In this document: one piece after another, positions 28,901 through 36,670 of the stretch | How positions within the stretch are numbered: position 1 is the stretch's first letter | Layout of the letters: every line of letters begins with the position of its first letter | Origin: Microbacterium flavescens | GTDB taxonomy: Bacteria > Actinomycetota > Actinomycetes > Actinomycetales > Microbacteriaceae | NCBI RefSeq assembly: GCF_018588945.1 | Contig: NZ_JAFIWA010000005.1 | Span: forward strand, 186,001 to 250,000 | Direction of reading: 5' to 3' | Length of the DNA: 64,000 bases | Program-made: the position numbers and the translations under genes | The notes under the pieces: generated by a model | What the model was told of the DNA's origin: nothing | Databases searched by the model: none | What the model saw: the letters and a program-made list of their open reading frames with translations, nothing else

Positions 28901-29982
28901 CGGTCCGCTTCCTCGAGAAGGACGCGTCGCCCTCGTCGACCCTGCATGCCGAGGCGACCGGTGCCGACGCCGACGGTGACGTCGTGAGCCTCAGTTACCG
29001 GTGGTACCGCAACGGCATCCTGATCGAGGGCGCGGTCACCTCCTCTCTCCCCCTCGGCGGCGTCGCGGTGACGGGCGACCTGATCCGGGTGGAGGCCATC
29101 CCGAACGACGGCAGCACCGACGGTCATGCGGCCGTCGGCGAGATCCGCGTCGGCGAGGACGTCGCTCTCCCGACCATCGCGGTCTGGGCGACGACGGACG
29201 GCGAGACCTACGACGAGGGCACCTGGGCGCGAGCGGACGTCGTCGTGTCGTTCACGTGCACCGGCATCGGCGTGGTGTGCCCTGGCCCCGTCACCGTCTC
29301 GGCCGACACCGACGGCACGGTGGTCGAGCGCAGCGTCACCGACGAGCTGGGCCGTGAGGCGACCGCCGGCATCACGGTCCGGCGCGATGCGACCGCGCCG
29401 TCGCTCGCACCGTCGGTCTCTCCTGACCCCGTCGCCGTCGGCGGCACCGCCACCGCCGTCCCGGTCGCCACCGACACCGGATCGGGGATCTCGACCCAGT
29501 CGTGCGATCAGCCCGCGACCGCCACGGCCGGTGCGAAGACGCTGACCTGCCGGGCGACGGACGTCGCCGGCAACAGCACCGCCGTCACGGTCGCGTATAC
29601 GGTGATCGCGCCGTCGCCCTCCTGCCGCCTGGGCAGCCGCGTGGTCATGCAGCCCGTGAACCCCGACGGATCGAGCGTGTTCGCCCGCATCTCGGCCGTT
29701 CCGGTGATGTTCCGGCTGTGCGACACGGTCGGGCGCCTCGTGACCGCCAAGGGATCCGTCACGAGCGTCACGCAGGTCTCGGCGACGGCGATGCCGAACA
29801 AGGGCACCCGGGTCAACGAGCTGCCGCTGCTGCTGCCGACCGTGAAGCCGGTGTACGTGAAGCTCACGGGACTGTGGGTCGGCACGATCGGGTCGGCGAC
29901 GCTGAAGGGCGGCCAGAAGTACACCTACCGGGTGAACCTGGCCGACGGCACGTCGTTCACGTTCACCTTCGGGATCAAGTGA
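22945..29982 (+). CDS. Giant exported protein: PD40-like propeller, PIYRL repeats, caspase/gingipain-like protease domain, Ig-like C-terminus
   Basis: This 2,345-residue protein starts at an ATG overlapping the cyclase stop. Residues 1-38 form a signal peptide (AAPAAA-D). Residues 45-430 carry PD40/TolB-type propeller motifs (DGRYVAFVS, DGRYVVFES). Residues 495-554 hold ten PIYRL pentapeptides, followed by a repetitive Leu-rich segment. Residues about 1180-1600 resemble a clan CD (C25/caspase-like) peptidase with H1437 (SLNTHAD) and C1483 (MIGCHAG). Ig-like modules and a Cys-containing domain close the chain. It is probably secreted; proteolytic activity is inferred from the dyad. The next gene overlaps the stop by one base. 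Confidence 0.8.
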   Translation: MTVVPSPRRTPRRSVGVLAAAGLVAAGLVSLPAAPAAADVTPLPAQADVYLVSRTDQGVSGSPYITPDGQKVAYASTASDLAEGTRPATSNIFLATAIQGSSDPFSGSPQLVSRPDASLPDEPADDTSFDPVASADGRYVAFVSRATNLVPGGGAPGRSNVYVHDVVTGSTLRVDAGVEPDGNSYEPDMSDDGRYVVFESEATNLWAEDTNAAPDVFVADFDPDGDGVHQAPSVRRLFPGTSVPGGMSEPAISGNGEYIVVTAFVDDPGSSQQATDTPRLFRFPRAADFRYITLLEGAHDGDLGSTGKEFAAIADDCGGAPAAVAGTLDPFSRVYVTGLGTLAVKRTVGDVRAPAISADGSAVAYATTQPLQPNDTDPDALTQPVIRLSTVGWLDADPDDLDCVGEHGSTSAVEIGPGDAPSISASGRTVALGGPSQMSAAQAEVTAVDTHEHDGLSVSETMGQLSTMGFITSVEVSDIPASAVSDYAAALANAPIYRLPIYRLPIYRLPIYRLPIYRLMIGDSPIYRLEVADAPIYRLPIYRLPIYRLPIYRLDIPGGWSELLAATDFAGDLSQSILLSDVLTWANELLAGAGGTAEERRAAERIQSLTLSDVGLEGSGIESLSLASMVLGGARLAHVEIAGDAADPLQRWQAVADAQGLAVTLDDETTLAELDAGGLAIDSSGVDAVIANTLPIEDTLLDSIPLTPASDGTPGLQFAGTPLGDLDVSELSTSAQVAIFGGVRTGTLAENAGDIRPSATTADLAAGAPDQVTLGTILLSLLESADYPWEQIDPAVIPAGATTEQSQPRWCNGTERCGSFLQYQFTFDPGPGEPTTFTAPTATIELPGATRARAIRSGGSGPSFSQFEETPYTGPVLEDGSMLTFPLPDTVGGTVREITVDFTEVRRPGSWQSRATLTSGEAGAEAFLFMPAADDYTYYDSEVNNRTPEGEWTMTTEAGGGIVLSPGSVYYEWVAPFNIEYDEESNERVFGPADDEDWFLVDPPPAGKRLVVSTNAADGQLALALFKPTPTTTPLGVEGPGRPQGTVVVEQNSGAASSPAESGADASAAAADHVLVDQASVGGDGTATVEAGSAAVDGGERWLVRVTSGTGEAGRQLYSLRAAYEDEAPEQSCLPFEPAVPLDPEWPPPLIDDVMGVSAETNTLYLTDVTRMRQLYGKEGADAVENELRLVDAWSDLNEIGVDGALVTVDADPAVQEARAIADQNPCSMPARRALAAAINRYVQSVVDSSGAEVRSVVVVGGDDVIPFAPVAQNTAQFNESGHAADLRLDELPDGSPCPEVSGGLPDPCATPLSAAAAGDYILTDDPYGLADAYQSLGGYLYVPTVALGRLVDTPEQIVAQLDRYRGSLTGLLEADTSLTGGYGAWAELPELVEANLTWRLSGQGAPLQEPWTEADALDRLLPPSDDAPRIVSLNTHADERNLLPGVEDAAQGAPEGTDLMSADELLPEASRLEDSLVFMIGCHAGTNLPTSYYGDVTDWADVFAESAGYVGNTGFGLANSVTTALSERLLAAYADWIGVETDDRRVTAGEALMYAKQSYLGQVGTYSGYDEKVLMQAVYYGVPMYGFAGDETAKKAPPLPAVAEGLTIVDEGDGLASASLTLTPALTARSVDPDGSDGSEPARTYFTVGDEAPLTVAGQPALPKTVMQVPLSDEGGKVAKGALITGLASEYTSDVHPLVADPLIGVEAASMTKQDVAFPSTFANVTSQDTPSGPVGLLVVTPASVQAPANGAGRIETFTSMDVAVLYSQDTTDVTGPVITTRDVGWPFSVSAYDPGGGAISRVVLLVQDAQDDGGDGTAQEWIPVELTPSGEEWRAQRPAGIDGPFRWILQVVDSAGNVTTDSDRGRLPAADAASPTLAEGGDDLAVTAGERVVRSLVVEDVEPGDALTGRYRLLRPNGDMIRSGPLTLATGSDGVQRATLDVVADTPGAFTAELRVCRAGGVVCSEPSAFGLTVTPENTAPTATVRFLEKDASPSSTLHAEATGADADGDVVSLSYRWYRNGILIEGAVTSSLPLGGVAVTGDLIRVEAIPNDGSTDGHAAVGEIRVGEDVALPTIAVWATTDGETYDEGTWARADVVVSFTCTGIGVVCPGPVTVSADTDGTVVERSVTDELGREATAGITVRRDATAPSLAPSVSPDPVAVGGTATAVPVATDTGSGISTQSCDQPATATAGAKTLTCRATDVAGNSTAVTVAYTVIAPSPSCRLGSRVVMQPVNPDGSSVFARISAVPVMFRLCDTVGRLVTAKGSVTSVTQVSATAMPNKGTRVNELPLLLPTVKPVYVKLTGLWVGTIGSATLKGGQKYTYRVNLADGTSFTFTFGIK
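24427..24606 (+). repeat. Twelve-unit pentapeptide tract with ten PIYRL copies
   Basis: Twelve consecutive 15-base units encode PIYRL x5, MIGDS, PIYRL, EVADA, PIYRL x4, so the five-residue register is never broken. The units differ at silent positions (cgg/cgt/cgc/cga for Arg, ctg/cta/ctc for Leu), so the peptide is kept by selection rather than by recent DNA duplication. The spacing fits a beta-helical or pentapeptide-repeat-like fold. I know no named family with this exact repeat. Confidence 0.9.
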
Positions 29983-30500
29983 TGGCGGGCGCCGAGACGG
30001 GATCGACGGATGCCGCGGCCGACGCCCTCGCGGCGAGGATGCTCGACGAGGTGACCTCCGAGATCGCCCACGCCGACGAGAAGGCGTCGCTCCTGATCGG
30101 CAGCCTGGGAATCGCGTTCACGATCGTCCTCAGCGGGCTGCTGGGCGGCGACTGGACGACCGAGACGCTCTCCTCAGCCGGGCTCGTCATGTGGATCGCG
30201 GGCGCCGTGGCCGCCATCGCGTCGGTGGCCGCGGCGGCGCTGGCCGTCTGGCCGCGGCTCACTCCTGCGCCGGCCGACGGCGTCATCGCCTTCTGGGCAC
30301 ACGTGCGCGGCTACCGGTCGCACCGTGCGCTCATGGCGGCGATGGCCGAACACGCGATTCCCGAGCCGGAGCGAACCTACCAGCAGCTGTTCGTGCTCTC
30401 GGCGGTCGTGCAGCGCAAGTACCGCTGCATCCGGTGGGCCATGGCGCTGGCCGGCGTCGCGGCCGTGCTCGTCGCGATCGCCTCCCTGCTCGTGGTGTGA
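29982..30500 (+). CDS. PycTM-like (DUF5706-type) small membrane protein, putative Pycsar effector
   Basis: A 172-residue protein matching the layout of Pycsar transmembrane effectors: an N-terminal amphipathic helix with the ADEKASLL motif running into membrane helix 1, helix 2 at about 60-85, a cytoplasmic part with FWAHVRGY and YQQLFVLSAVVQRKY, and a final membrane helix. In Pycsar systems such proteins disrupt the membrane on binding cCMP or cUMP. Here the ATG overlaps the stop of the giant gene (TGATG) in an operon that starts with a nucleotide cyclase. The family match is from memory of its pattern. Confidence 0.72.
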   Translation: MAGAETGSTDAAADALAARMLDEVTSEIAHADEKASLLIGSLGIAFTIVLSGLLGGDWTTETLSSAGLVMWIAGAVAAIASVAAAALAVWPRLTPAPADGVIAFWAHVRGYRSHRALMAAMAEHAIPEPERTYQQLFVLSAVVQRKYRCIRWAMALAGVAAVLVAIASLLVV

Positions 30501-30512
30501 CGCACGGCCGGA

Positions 30513-31757
30513 TCAGTCCTCGAGCGGCGTGACGGCGGCGACCGCCTGGTCGTCCTCCGTGGCGACGAGCTGACCGCAGGCGCCGTCGATCTCCTTGCCT
30601 CGGGTGTCGCGCAGGGTCGTCGGGATGCCGGCCTCGTTGAGGCGACGCACGAACTCGTTCTGCACCGGCACCTCGGAGGCCGTCCAGATGGAGCCGGGCG
30701 TGGGATTCAGCGGGATGGGGTTGACGTGCACCCAGCCGCGACCGCGGGCGTTGAGCTTCTCGGCGAGGAGGTCGGCGCGCCAGGCGTGGTCGTTCATGTC
30801 CTTGATGAGCGCGTACTCGATCGAGACGCGGCGGCCGGTCTTGTCGAAGTACGCGCGGGCCGCGTCGAGCGCCTCGTCGACCTTCCAGCGCGAGTTCACC
30901 GGGATGAGCTCGTCGCGCAGCCGATCGTCGGGCGCGTGGAGCGACAGGGCGAACGTCACGGGGATGTCCTCGCTCGCCAGCTTCGTGATCGCCGGCACCA
31001 GGCCGACCGTCGAGACCGTCACACCGCGGGCGCTCATGCCCAGTCCGTGGGTCTTGTCGGTCATGACGCGCACCGCCTGCATCACCCGGGCGTAGTTGGC
31101 GAGGGGCTCCCCCATGCCCATGAAGACGATGTTCGACACGCGCTCGGCCGAGTGGTCGTCCTTCTTCTTGCCGCCCAGTCCGCCCTCGGCGATGAGGCGG
31201 TTCGCGCGCACGATCTGCTCGACGATCTCGGCCGCCGACATGTTGCGGGTCAGGCCGGCCTGGCCGGTCGCGCAGAACGGGCAGTTCATGCCGCAGCCTG
31301 CCTGCGACGAGACGCACAGCGTGATGCGACCGGGATAGCGCATGAGGACCGATTCGACGAGGGCGCCGTCGTGCAGCTTCCACAGGAACTTGATCGTGTC
31401 GCCGCGGTCGGTCTCGAGCCTCCGCACCTCGGTGAGCAGCGGCGGCAGCATGCCGTGCACGAACTCCTCGCGCCCTTCGGCGGGGAGGTCGGTCATGTCG
31501 GCGGGGTCGTGGGTCCAGTGCGTGAAGTAGTGCTTCTCGAGCTGCTTCGCACGGAATCCCGGCATGCCGAGCTCCTTGACCTTCTCGACGCGCTGCTCGG
31601 GCGTGAGGTCGGCGAGGTGCACGGGGGGCTTGCCGCGCTTGGGGCTCGCGAACTGGAGGAGCGGCCGCCCTTCGGCATCCTTCTTCTGCGACCAGCCCTC
31701 CGTGGCGGGACGCACCTGACGGGGCTTCGTGGTGCGCACGGGAGGCTCGGTTGTCAT
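30513..31757 (-). CDS. rlmN: 23S rRNA (adenine2503-C2)-methyltransferase RlmN
   Basis: A 414-residue radical-SAM methyltransferase that modifies A2503 of 23S rRNA and, in some bacteria, A37 of tRNAs. The cluster motif is CGMNCPFC (C155, C159, C162), preceded by [17 protein letters not shown] and SLHAP, typical of RlmN, are present. The start at ATG 31757 lies six bases after TACCCT (31764-31769), a leaderless pattern. The gene converges on the PycTM-like gene with a 12-base gap. Confidence 0.95.
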   Translation of the reverse strand: MTTEPPVRTTKPRQVRPATEGWSQKKDAEGRPLLQFASPKRGKPPVHLADLTPEQRVEKVKELGMPGFRAKQLEKHYFTHWTHDPADMTDLPAEGREEFVHGMLPPLLTEVRRLETDRGDTIKFLWKLHDGALVESVLMRYPGRITLCVSSQAGCGMNCPFCATGQAGLTRNMSAAEIVEQIVRANRLIAEGGLGGKKKDDHSAERVSNIVFMGMGEPLANYARVMQAVRVMTDKTHGLGMSARGVTVSTVGLVPAITKLASEDIPVTFALSLHAPDDRLRDELIPVNSRWKVDEALDAARAYFDKTGRRVSIEYALIKDMNDHAWRADLLAEKLNARGRGWVHVNPIPLNPTPGSIWTASEVPVQNEFVRRLNEAGIPTTLRDTRGKEIDGACGQLVATEDDQAVAAVTPLED

Positions 31758-31816
31758 GATTCGAGGGTAGGGGACGCACCTGAACGCTCGCCCGAATCAG
31801 GACTACCGTGGTACCC

Positions 31817-32725
31817 GTGGACGCCGCGATCCGCGTCGAGCTGGCCGGTCTGCGTCGCCGCGCCTATGGCCCGACGGCCGACATCGACGGCGACGCGGAA
31901 GCGCTCGTGCGCCTGGCCGAGCTCGAGGATCTCGTGCTGCGCGACCGCGCCGTGCCGCCGCCTGTCCCTCCACGCATCCCGGCCCCCGCCCCCGCGCCCG
32001 CTCGAGCCGCACCCGTGCAAGGCGCACCCCCGCGGGCCGCATCCGTCGCTGGGCCGGCGTCGCCGCCTGAGCCCTCGCTCGCTCCGGCACCCGCCGAGCC
32101 CCGGCCGGGGCATCCGGAACCTCCCCCGGCGCCCCGCCCGGCAGCTGGTCGCCGCGGGAGACCCACGCTCGCCATCGTCGGCGCAGCCCTCGCTCTCGCG
32201 CTCACCGTGATCGTGGGCATCCGGCTGATCAGCGCCCCGCCGGAGACGCCGGAGGTGCGCTCGACGCTGTCACCCGCGTTCCAGGCCTCGCGCGCGGCGT
32301 ACTCGTTCGCACGCGACGGCGACGCGACCACCCTGCTCAACATCCCGCTGGACGGATCGTTCGGCGGCTTCATCGACCTCCCCTCCGACGGACACGTGCC
32401 CGAATTCCCGACCGCCGGCGAAGTCGAATGGGCGGTGCACATCGGGGAGTACTTCGGATGGGAGGTCTGGATCGCCGGTGCCATGGTCGACACCGCGGGT
32501 CTCCGGCGCGACCACTGCCTGCTCGTCGAGCGCGGCCAGGTCACGCGGGGCCGCTGCGTGCCGGCCTCCATCCGCTCGCAGAGCGCGCTGCTGGTGGACG
32601 TCCCCTTCACCTTCATCACCGACGCGGATCGGCCCGTCGGGATGGAGGAAGGCGAGCGCCTCGGATTCTGGTGGCGTCGTGACCAGGCGGTCACCGTCCT
32701 GCTCGGCGATGACCCCCTGCGCTGA
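31817..32725 (+). CDS. Single-pass membrane protein with a proline-rich cytoplasmic segment, unknown function
   Basis: A 302-residue protein: a short charged N-terminal helix (about 1-45), a Pro/Ala-rich linker to about 115, one membrane helix (LAIVGAALALALTVIVGI) and a 150-residue extracytoplasmic domain with two cysteines (DHCLL and GRCVP) that could pair. No family recognised. GTG 31817 is preceded by TACCGT (31804-31809) and seven bases, so it is preferred as a leaderless start over the GTG nine bases upstream. Confidence 0.65.
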   Translation: MDAAIRVELAGLRRRAYGPTADIDGDAEALVRLAELEDLVLRDRAVPPPVPPRIPAPAPAPARAAPVQGAPPRAASVAGPASPPEPSLAPAPAEPRPGHPEPPPAPRPAAGRRGRPTLAIVGAALALALTVIVGIRLISAPPETPEVRSTLSPAFQASRAAYSFARDGDATTLLNIPLDGSFGGFIDLPSDGHVPEFPTAGEVEWAVHIGEYFGWEVWIAGAMVDTAGLRRDHCLLVERGQVTRGRCVPASIRSQSALLVDVPFTFITDADRPVGMEEGERLGFWWRRDQAVTVLLGDDPLR

Positions 32726-32743
32726 CAGGACTATCGTTTGCTC

Positions 32744-33382
32744 GTGGTCCCTCCCGAGAACCTCCTCGCCTTCACCCTCGCCGCCGTCGTCCTCATCGTC
32801 ATCCCCGGACCGAGCGTGCTCTTCACCATCGGCCGTGCGCTCGCCCTCGGCCGCATGGGCGGCCTGCTGAGCGTGCTCGGCAACGCGCTCGGGCTCCTTC
32901 CCGTGGTGGGCCTCGTCGCCCTGGGCGTAGGCGGCGTCGTCGCGCAGTCGGTCGTTCTCTTCACGATCGTCAAGGTCGCCGGCGCCGCCTACCTCGTGTA
33001 CCTCGGCATCCAGGCGATCCGGCATCGCGACCGGGCGGCCGATCAGGCCAACGGTGCGATCGCCCCGAGGTCGGCCTGGCGCCAGCTCGGCGAAGGCTTC
33101 GTGGTCGGCATCACCAACCCGAAGACCATCGCTTTCTTCGTGGCCGTGCTGCCTCAGTTCGTCGACCTCGCCGCCGGCTCGGTGCCGCTGCAGATGATCC
33201 AGCTCGGACTGGTGTTCTTCGGGATCGCCCTGATCTCCGACGCCGTCTGGGCGCTCATCGCCGCGTCCGCGCGCACCTGGTTCGGCAGGTCGCCGAAGCG
33301 CATCGCGCGGCTGTCCGCGACGGGCGGCGGGCTGATGATCGGGCTGGGCGGCATCCTGCTGTTCACTGGCGGCGACCACTGA
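32744..33382 (+). CDS. LysE/RhtB-family amino-acid exporter
   Basis: A 212-residue membrane protein with six hydrophobic segments and the family hallmark IPGPSVLFTIGRALALGR near the N-terminus, plus YLVYLGIQAIR and the GITNPKTIAFFVAVLPQF loop. It should export an amino acid or homoserine lactone-like compound; the substrate is not predictable. The GTG at 32744 follows TATCGT (32732-32737) by six bases, indicating a leaderless mRNA starting 18 bases after the previous gene. Confidence 0.9.
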   Translation: MVPPENLLAFTLAAVVLIVIPGPSVLFTIGRALALGRMGGLLSVLGNALGLLPVVGLVALGVGGVVAQSVVLFTIVKVAGAAYLVYLGIQAIRHRDRAADQANGAIAPRSAWRQLGEGFVVGITNPKTIAFFVAVLPQFVDLAAGSVPLQMIQLGLVFFGIALISDAVWALIAASARTWFGRSPKRIARLSATGGGLMIGLGGILLFTGGDH

Positions 33383-33391
33383 GCCGCGGAA

Positions 33392-33775
33392 TCAATCCGA
33401 CGAAGCGGATGCCGCGAGCCCGAGGTTGACGAGATTCCCGTCGGGGTCGCGCACCTGTGCCACCCTCTCGCCCCACGGCATGTCGGCGGGCTCGGCCACG
33501 ATGTCGCCGCCCGCGGCCCGCCAGCGCACGAAGGCCGTGTCGACGTCGTCCACGTAGAACCACAGCGCGATGCGGTCGCCGCTGCCCCGGCCCGGGACGC
33601 CGGGGTCGCGCCCGATCCCGAGGGACGCCTCGCCGATCGTGAGCGACACGTAGTCGTCCTCGTCGGGACTCCCGAAGCGGTAGCCGACCCGTGCCTGCAG
33701 CGCGTGCTCGTAGAAGCTCACGAGCCGCGGCAGATCGCGCGTCAGCAGGATGGGGAACAGGCTCCGCACGGCCAT
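33392..33775 (-). CDS. VOC-superfamily (glyoxalase/bleomycin-resistance-like) protein
   Basis: A 127-residue protein with the paired beta-alpha-beta-beta-beta modules of vicinal oxygen chelate proteins: LLTRDLPRLVSFYEHAL in the first half and FYVDDVDTAFVRW, then DPDGNLVNL, in the second. The terminal DPDGN motif supplies usual metal-site residues. Substrate unknown; members include thiol transferases and antibiotic-binding proteins. ATG 33775 follows TAGGGT (33782-33787) by six bases. Confidence 0.85.
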   Translation of the reverse strand: MAVRSLFPILLTRDLPRLVSFYEHALQARVGYRFGSPDEDDYVSLTIGEASLGIGRDPGVPGRGSGDRIALWFYVDDVDTAFVRWRAAGGDIVAEPADMPWGERVAQVRDPDGNLVNLGLAASASSD

Positions 33776-33798
33776 GCCCCCACCCTACGCAGGCGGGC

Positions 33799-34653
33799 TC
33801 AGTCGAGGAAGATATCGGGGAAGAGCTGGTCGTCCGGAGTTCCGGGCGTCGCCGCGTAGCCCGAGAAGTCGGTGACACCCGACTCACGCAGGACGTCCTC
33901 GACGATGAGCGTCTGGCCGGTGTACTCGGCCGCCGGCCTCAGGAACACCTCGTACGCGGCATCCGCGTACACCTCGGGCGTGCGGCTGACCTTCATCATC
34001 GCGTCGCCGCCGAGAGCGAACTTCACGGCGGCCGTCGCGATGGTGGTCGCCGGCCACAAAGTGTTCGCCGCGATCCCGTCCTTGGCGAACTCCGCCGCGA
34101 GGCCGAGGGTCGCCATCGTCATGCCGTACTTCGCGAGCGTGTAGCCGGTGTGCGCGCCGAGCCACTTGGGCGACAGGTTGAGGGGCGGCGACAGCGACAG
34201 GATGTGGGGGTTCGCGGCATCCTTCAGGATCGGCACCGCGGCGCGACTGAGCATGAACGTGCCGCGCACGTTGACGTCCTGCATCAGGTCGTACTTCTTC
34301 GCCGAGAGGTCGAGCGAGCGCGACAGGTCGATGACACTGGCGTTGTTCAGCACGATGTCGATGCCGCCGAACTCACCCTGCGTCTTGAGCACGGCCTCGG
34401 TCACGTCGTCGTCGTTGCGCACGTCGCCGACGATCGGCAGCGCCTGACCGCCGGCCGCGCGGATCTGCTCGGCGGCGGTGTGCACGGTGCCCTCGAGCTT
34501 CGGGTGCGGGCTGTCCGTCTTGGCCAGCATCGCGATGTTCGCGCCGTCGCGGGCCGCACGCAGCGCGATAGCGAGCCCGATGCCGCGGCTTCCGCCCGAC
34601 ATCAGGATGGTCTTGCCGGCGAGGTTCGGCGCCGAGCCTGTCGAAGGGGTCAC
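33799..34653 (-). CDS. Short-chain dehydrogenase/reductase (HSDL2-like)
   Basis: A 284-residue SDR with the NAD(P) glycine motif GGSRGIG, NNAS, and the catalytic YTLAK. The sequence around LKTQGEFGGIDIVLNNAS, LNLSPKW and the C-terminal VEDVLRESG match hydroxysteroid-dehydrogenase-like-2 proteins. The GTG start overlaps the enoyl-CoA hydratase stop (GTGA). It is the last of three acyl-CoA-related genes in one operon, so a role in oxidation of a fatty or branched acyl substrate is likely. The first ten codons include a stretch resembling another short repeat (gagcctgtcgaagggg). Confidence 0.87.
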   Translation of the reverse strand: MTPSTGSAPNLAGKTILMSGGSRGIGLAIALRAARDGANIAMLAKTDSPHPKLEGTVHTAAEQIRAAGGQALPIVGDVRNDDDVTEAVLKTQGEFGGIDIVLNNASVIDLSRSLDLSAKKYDLMQDVNVRGTFMLSRAAVPILKDAANPHILSLSPPLNLSPKWLGAHTGYTLAKYGMTMATLGLAAEFAKDGIAANTLWPATTIATAAVKFALGGDAMMKVSRTPEVYADAAYEVFLRPAAEYTGQTLIVEDVLRESGVTDFSGYAATPGTPDDQLFPDIFLD

Positions 34654-35438
34654 GCGTTCTCCTTGGTTGAGGCCTTGCGCGATGCGGCGGCGAAGGCCGC
34701 GACCCGCATCTGCGACTCGGGGGTGTCGAAGCGGGCCCCGATGGAGGCGGCCTCGTCGTCGAGGTTGTCGGCGAACGACCGGTCCGCGCCGACGCGCACC
34801 AGTCGTTTGGCGTTGCCGAACGCGGCCGTCGCGTTGGCGAGCCAGAACTGGGCGATCTCGGCGGCGCGCACGGCGACCTCGGCACCCGGGAGCACTTCGG
34901 CGACGAGCCCCCAGTCGAGGGCCTCGGCCGCGCTGAGCGTGCGGTCCTGCAGCAGCAGCTGCAGCGCGCGGCGCTGGCCGATCGCCGCCGGAAGGAGCGT
35001 CGAGACGCCGAGGTCGGGCGTGAGGCCGATGTTGGCGTACTTGCTGACGAACTTCGCCGTGTCGGCGGCGACGACGTAGTCCGCGGTCAGCATGAGGCCG
35101 AGCCCGCCGCCGGCGACCGCTCCCTGCACTGCGGCGACGATCGGCTTGTCCGACAGCGCGAACGTGCGGATCCCCTCGTGGATGACGTGGGCGGTCGCGG
35201 TCACGGCCTCGCCGCCCGCGCCCGACGTCGCCATGGCCACGACGTCGCCGCCCGCGCAGAACGCCGGACCGGCGGCATCCAGGATCACCGCCCCGATGGA
35301 GGGATCGGACGTGACCTGGCGGGCGAGGTCGCGCCAGCGCCCGCCCATCTCGAAGTCCATCGCGTTCAGCGACGCCGGCCGGTTGAACGTCACGCGGGCG
35401 AGCCCGCCCTCGACGTGGAGGAGGATCGAATCGCTCAT
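34650..35438 (-). CDS. Enoyl-CoA hydratase/isomerase family protein
   Basis: A 262-residue crotonase-fold enzyme. The oxyanion-hole segments are AFCAGGDV and AAVQGAVAGGGLGL; in the second region the usual acid/base Glu positions are not clear (KYANIGLTPDLGVS has Asp), so isomerase or hydratase activity cannot be assigned firmly. It lies 13 bases after the 3-hydroxyacyl-CoA dehydrogenase and overlaps the next SDR, giving a compact beta-oxidation-like operon. Confidence 0.88.
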   Translation of the reverse strand: MSDSILLHVEGGLARVTFNRPASLNAMDFEMGGRWRDLARQVTSDPSIGAVILDAAGPAFCAGGDVVAMATSGAGGEAVTATAHVIHEGIRTFALSDKPIVAAVQGAVAGGGLGLMLTADYVVAADTAKFVSKYANIGLTPDLGVSTLLPAAIGQRRALQLLLQDRTLSAAEALDWGLVAEVLPGAEVAVRAAEIAQFWLANATAAFGNAKRLVRVGADRSFADNLDDEAASIGARFDTPESQMRVAAFAAASRKASTKENA

Positions 35439-35451
35439 TGTCGTCCTGGTT

Positions 35452-36213
35452 CTACTTGGGTGCCATGCGGATGGCGCCGTCGAGGCGGATGGTCTCGCCG
35501 TTCAGGTAGCCGTTGTCGACGATCGACTCGACGAGTCGTGCGTACTCGTCGGGCCGGCCGAGACGCTGAGGGTAGGGGACCTGCTGACCGAGCGAGTCCT
35601 GCGCCGCCTGGGGCAGGCCCATCAGCATCGGCGTCTCCATGATGCCCGGGGCGATGGTGACGACGCGGATGCCGTAGCGGGCGAGCTCACGGGCGACCGG
35701 GAGCGTCATCGCGTGGACGCCGCCCTTGCTCGCGGCGTACGCCGGCTGGCCGATCTGGCCGTCGAACGCCGCGACGCTCGCGGTGTTGACGATGACGCCG
35801 CGGCCGCCGTCGGCGGCGGGCTCGGTGCGGGCCATCGCCGCCGCGGCCTGCGAGAGCACGTTGTAGGTGCCGATGAGGTTCACCCGCACGATGCGCTCGA
35901 ACCCGTCGAGCGGGGTCGGAGCGCCGTCGCGGTCGAGGACCTTCGCGGGCGGTGCGATCCCGGCGCAGTTCACGACCACGCGCAGCGGGCCCGCAGCGGC
36001 GGCGGTCTCGACGGCGGCGGCGACCTGCGCAGGGTCGGTCACATCGGCCGGGCCGAACGATCCGCCCAGTTCCGCGGCGACGTCGGCTCCGGCCGAGCCG
36101 GGAAGATCGACGATCGTGACGGTCGCGCCGGCGGCGGCCAGGCGGCGCGCGGTGGCCAGGCCCAGCCCGCTCGCTCCACCGGTGACGAGGGCGGAGGTGC
36201 CCGTGAGATCCAT
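35452..36213 (-). CDS. 3-hydroxyacyl-CoA dehydrogenase, SDR type (HSD17B10-like)
   Basis: A 253-residue SDR with TGGASGLG for NAD binding, NCAG, and the catalytic [23 protein letters not shown] and [11 protein letters not shown] are characteristic of type II 3-hydroxyacyl-CoA dehydrogenases. It should oxidise short or branched 3-hydroxyacyl-CoA with NAD+. ATG 36213 has AAGGAG upstream and leads the three-gene operon. No acyl-CoA dehydrogenase or thiolase is nearby, so the full pathway must be completed elsewhere. Confidence 0.9.
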   Translation of the reverse strand: MDLTGTSALVTGGASGLGLATARRLAAAGATVTIVDLPGSAGADVAAELGGSFGPADVTDPAQVAAAVETAAAAGPLRVVVNCAGIAPPAKVLDRDGAPTPLDGFERIVRVNLIGTYNVLSQAAAAMARTEPAADGGRGVIVNTASVAAFDGQIGQPAYAASKGGVHAMTLPVARELARYGIRVVTIAPGIMETPMLMGLPQAAQDSLGQQVPYPQRLGRPDEYARLVESIVDNGYLNGETIRLDGAIRMAPK

Positions 36214-36321
36214 GCGTTCTCCTTCGAACAGCCGAGACATTGCATCCCACCCTACGCGGGACTGAGTCTCATGACCGACGGGATGCCACGTCCAGGCTAG
36301 TGGGCGGGGCATCATGGTGGC

Positions 36322-36666
36322 ATGGCGGTGATGCTGAAGCGGGTCTATGACGACCCTTCCCCCGACGACGGGTTCCGCGTGCTCGTCGACCGGCTGTGGC
36401 CGCGCGGCCTGACCAAGGAGCGTGCGTCCGTGGACAGCTGGGCGAAGGACGTGGCGCCTTCCACCGAGCTGCGCCGGGCGTTCCATCAGGGAGACCTCCC
36501 CTGGCAGGAGTTCGAGTCCGCGTACCGCGAGGAGCTGGCCGACAACCCCGCGGTCGGGATGCTGCGGGCCGAGCTCGCCGAGCACGAGACGTCCACCCTG
36601 CTTTACGGCGTGAACGACGCCGAGCGCAATCACGCCGTGATTCTGCTCGACGTGCTCGGGCTCTGA
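36322..36666 (+). CDS. DUF488 family protein (YeaO-like)
   Basis: A 114-residue protein with the DUF488 hallmarks [15 protein letters not shown] near residue 22, [10 protein letters not shown] and LLYGVND. The biochemical function of the family is not established. ATG 36322 follows CATCAT (36310-36315) by six bases and has no ribosome site, so it may be leaderless. The downstream phosphotransferase starts five bases after its stop, suggesting a two-gene transcript. Confidence 0.88.
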   Translation: MAVMLKRVYDDPSPDDGFRVLVDRLWPRGLTKERASVDSWAKDVAPSTELRRAFHQGDLPWQEFESAYREELADNPAVGMLRAELAEHETSTLLYGVNDAERNHAVILLDVLGL

Positions 36667-36670
36667 CCCG

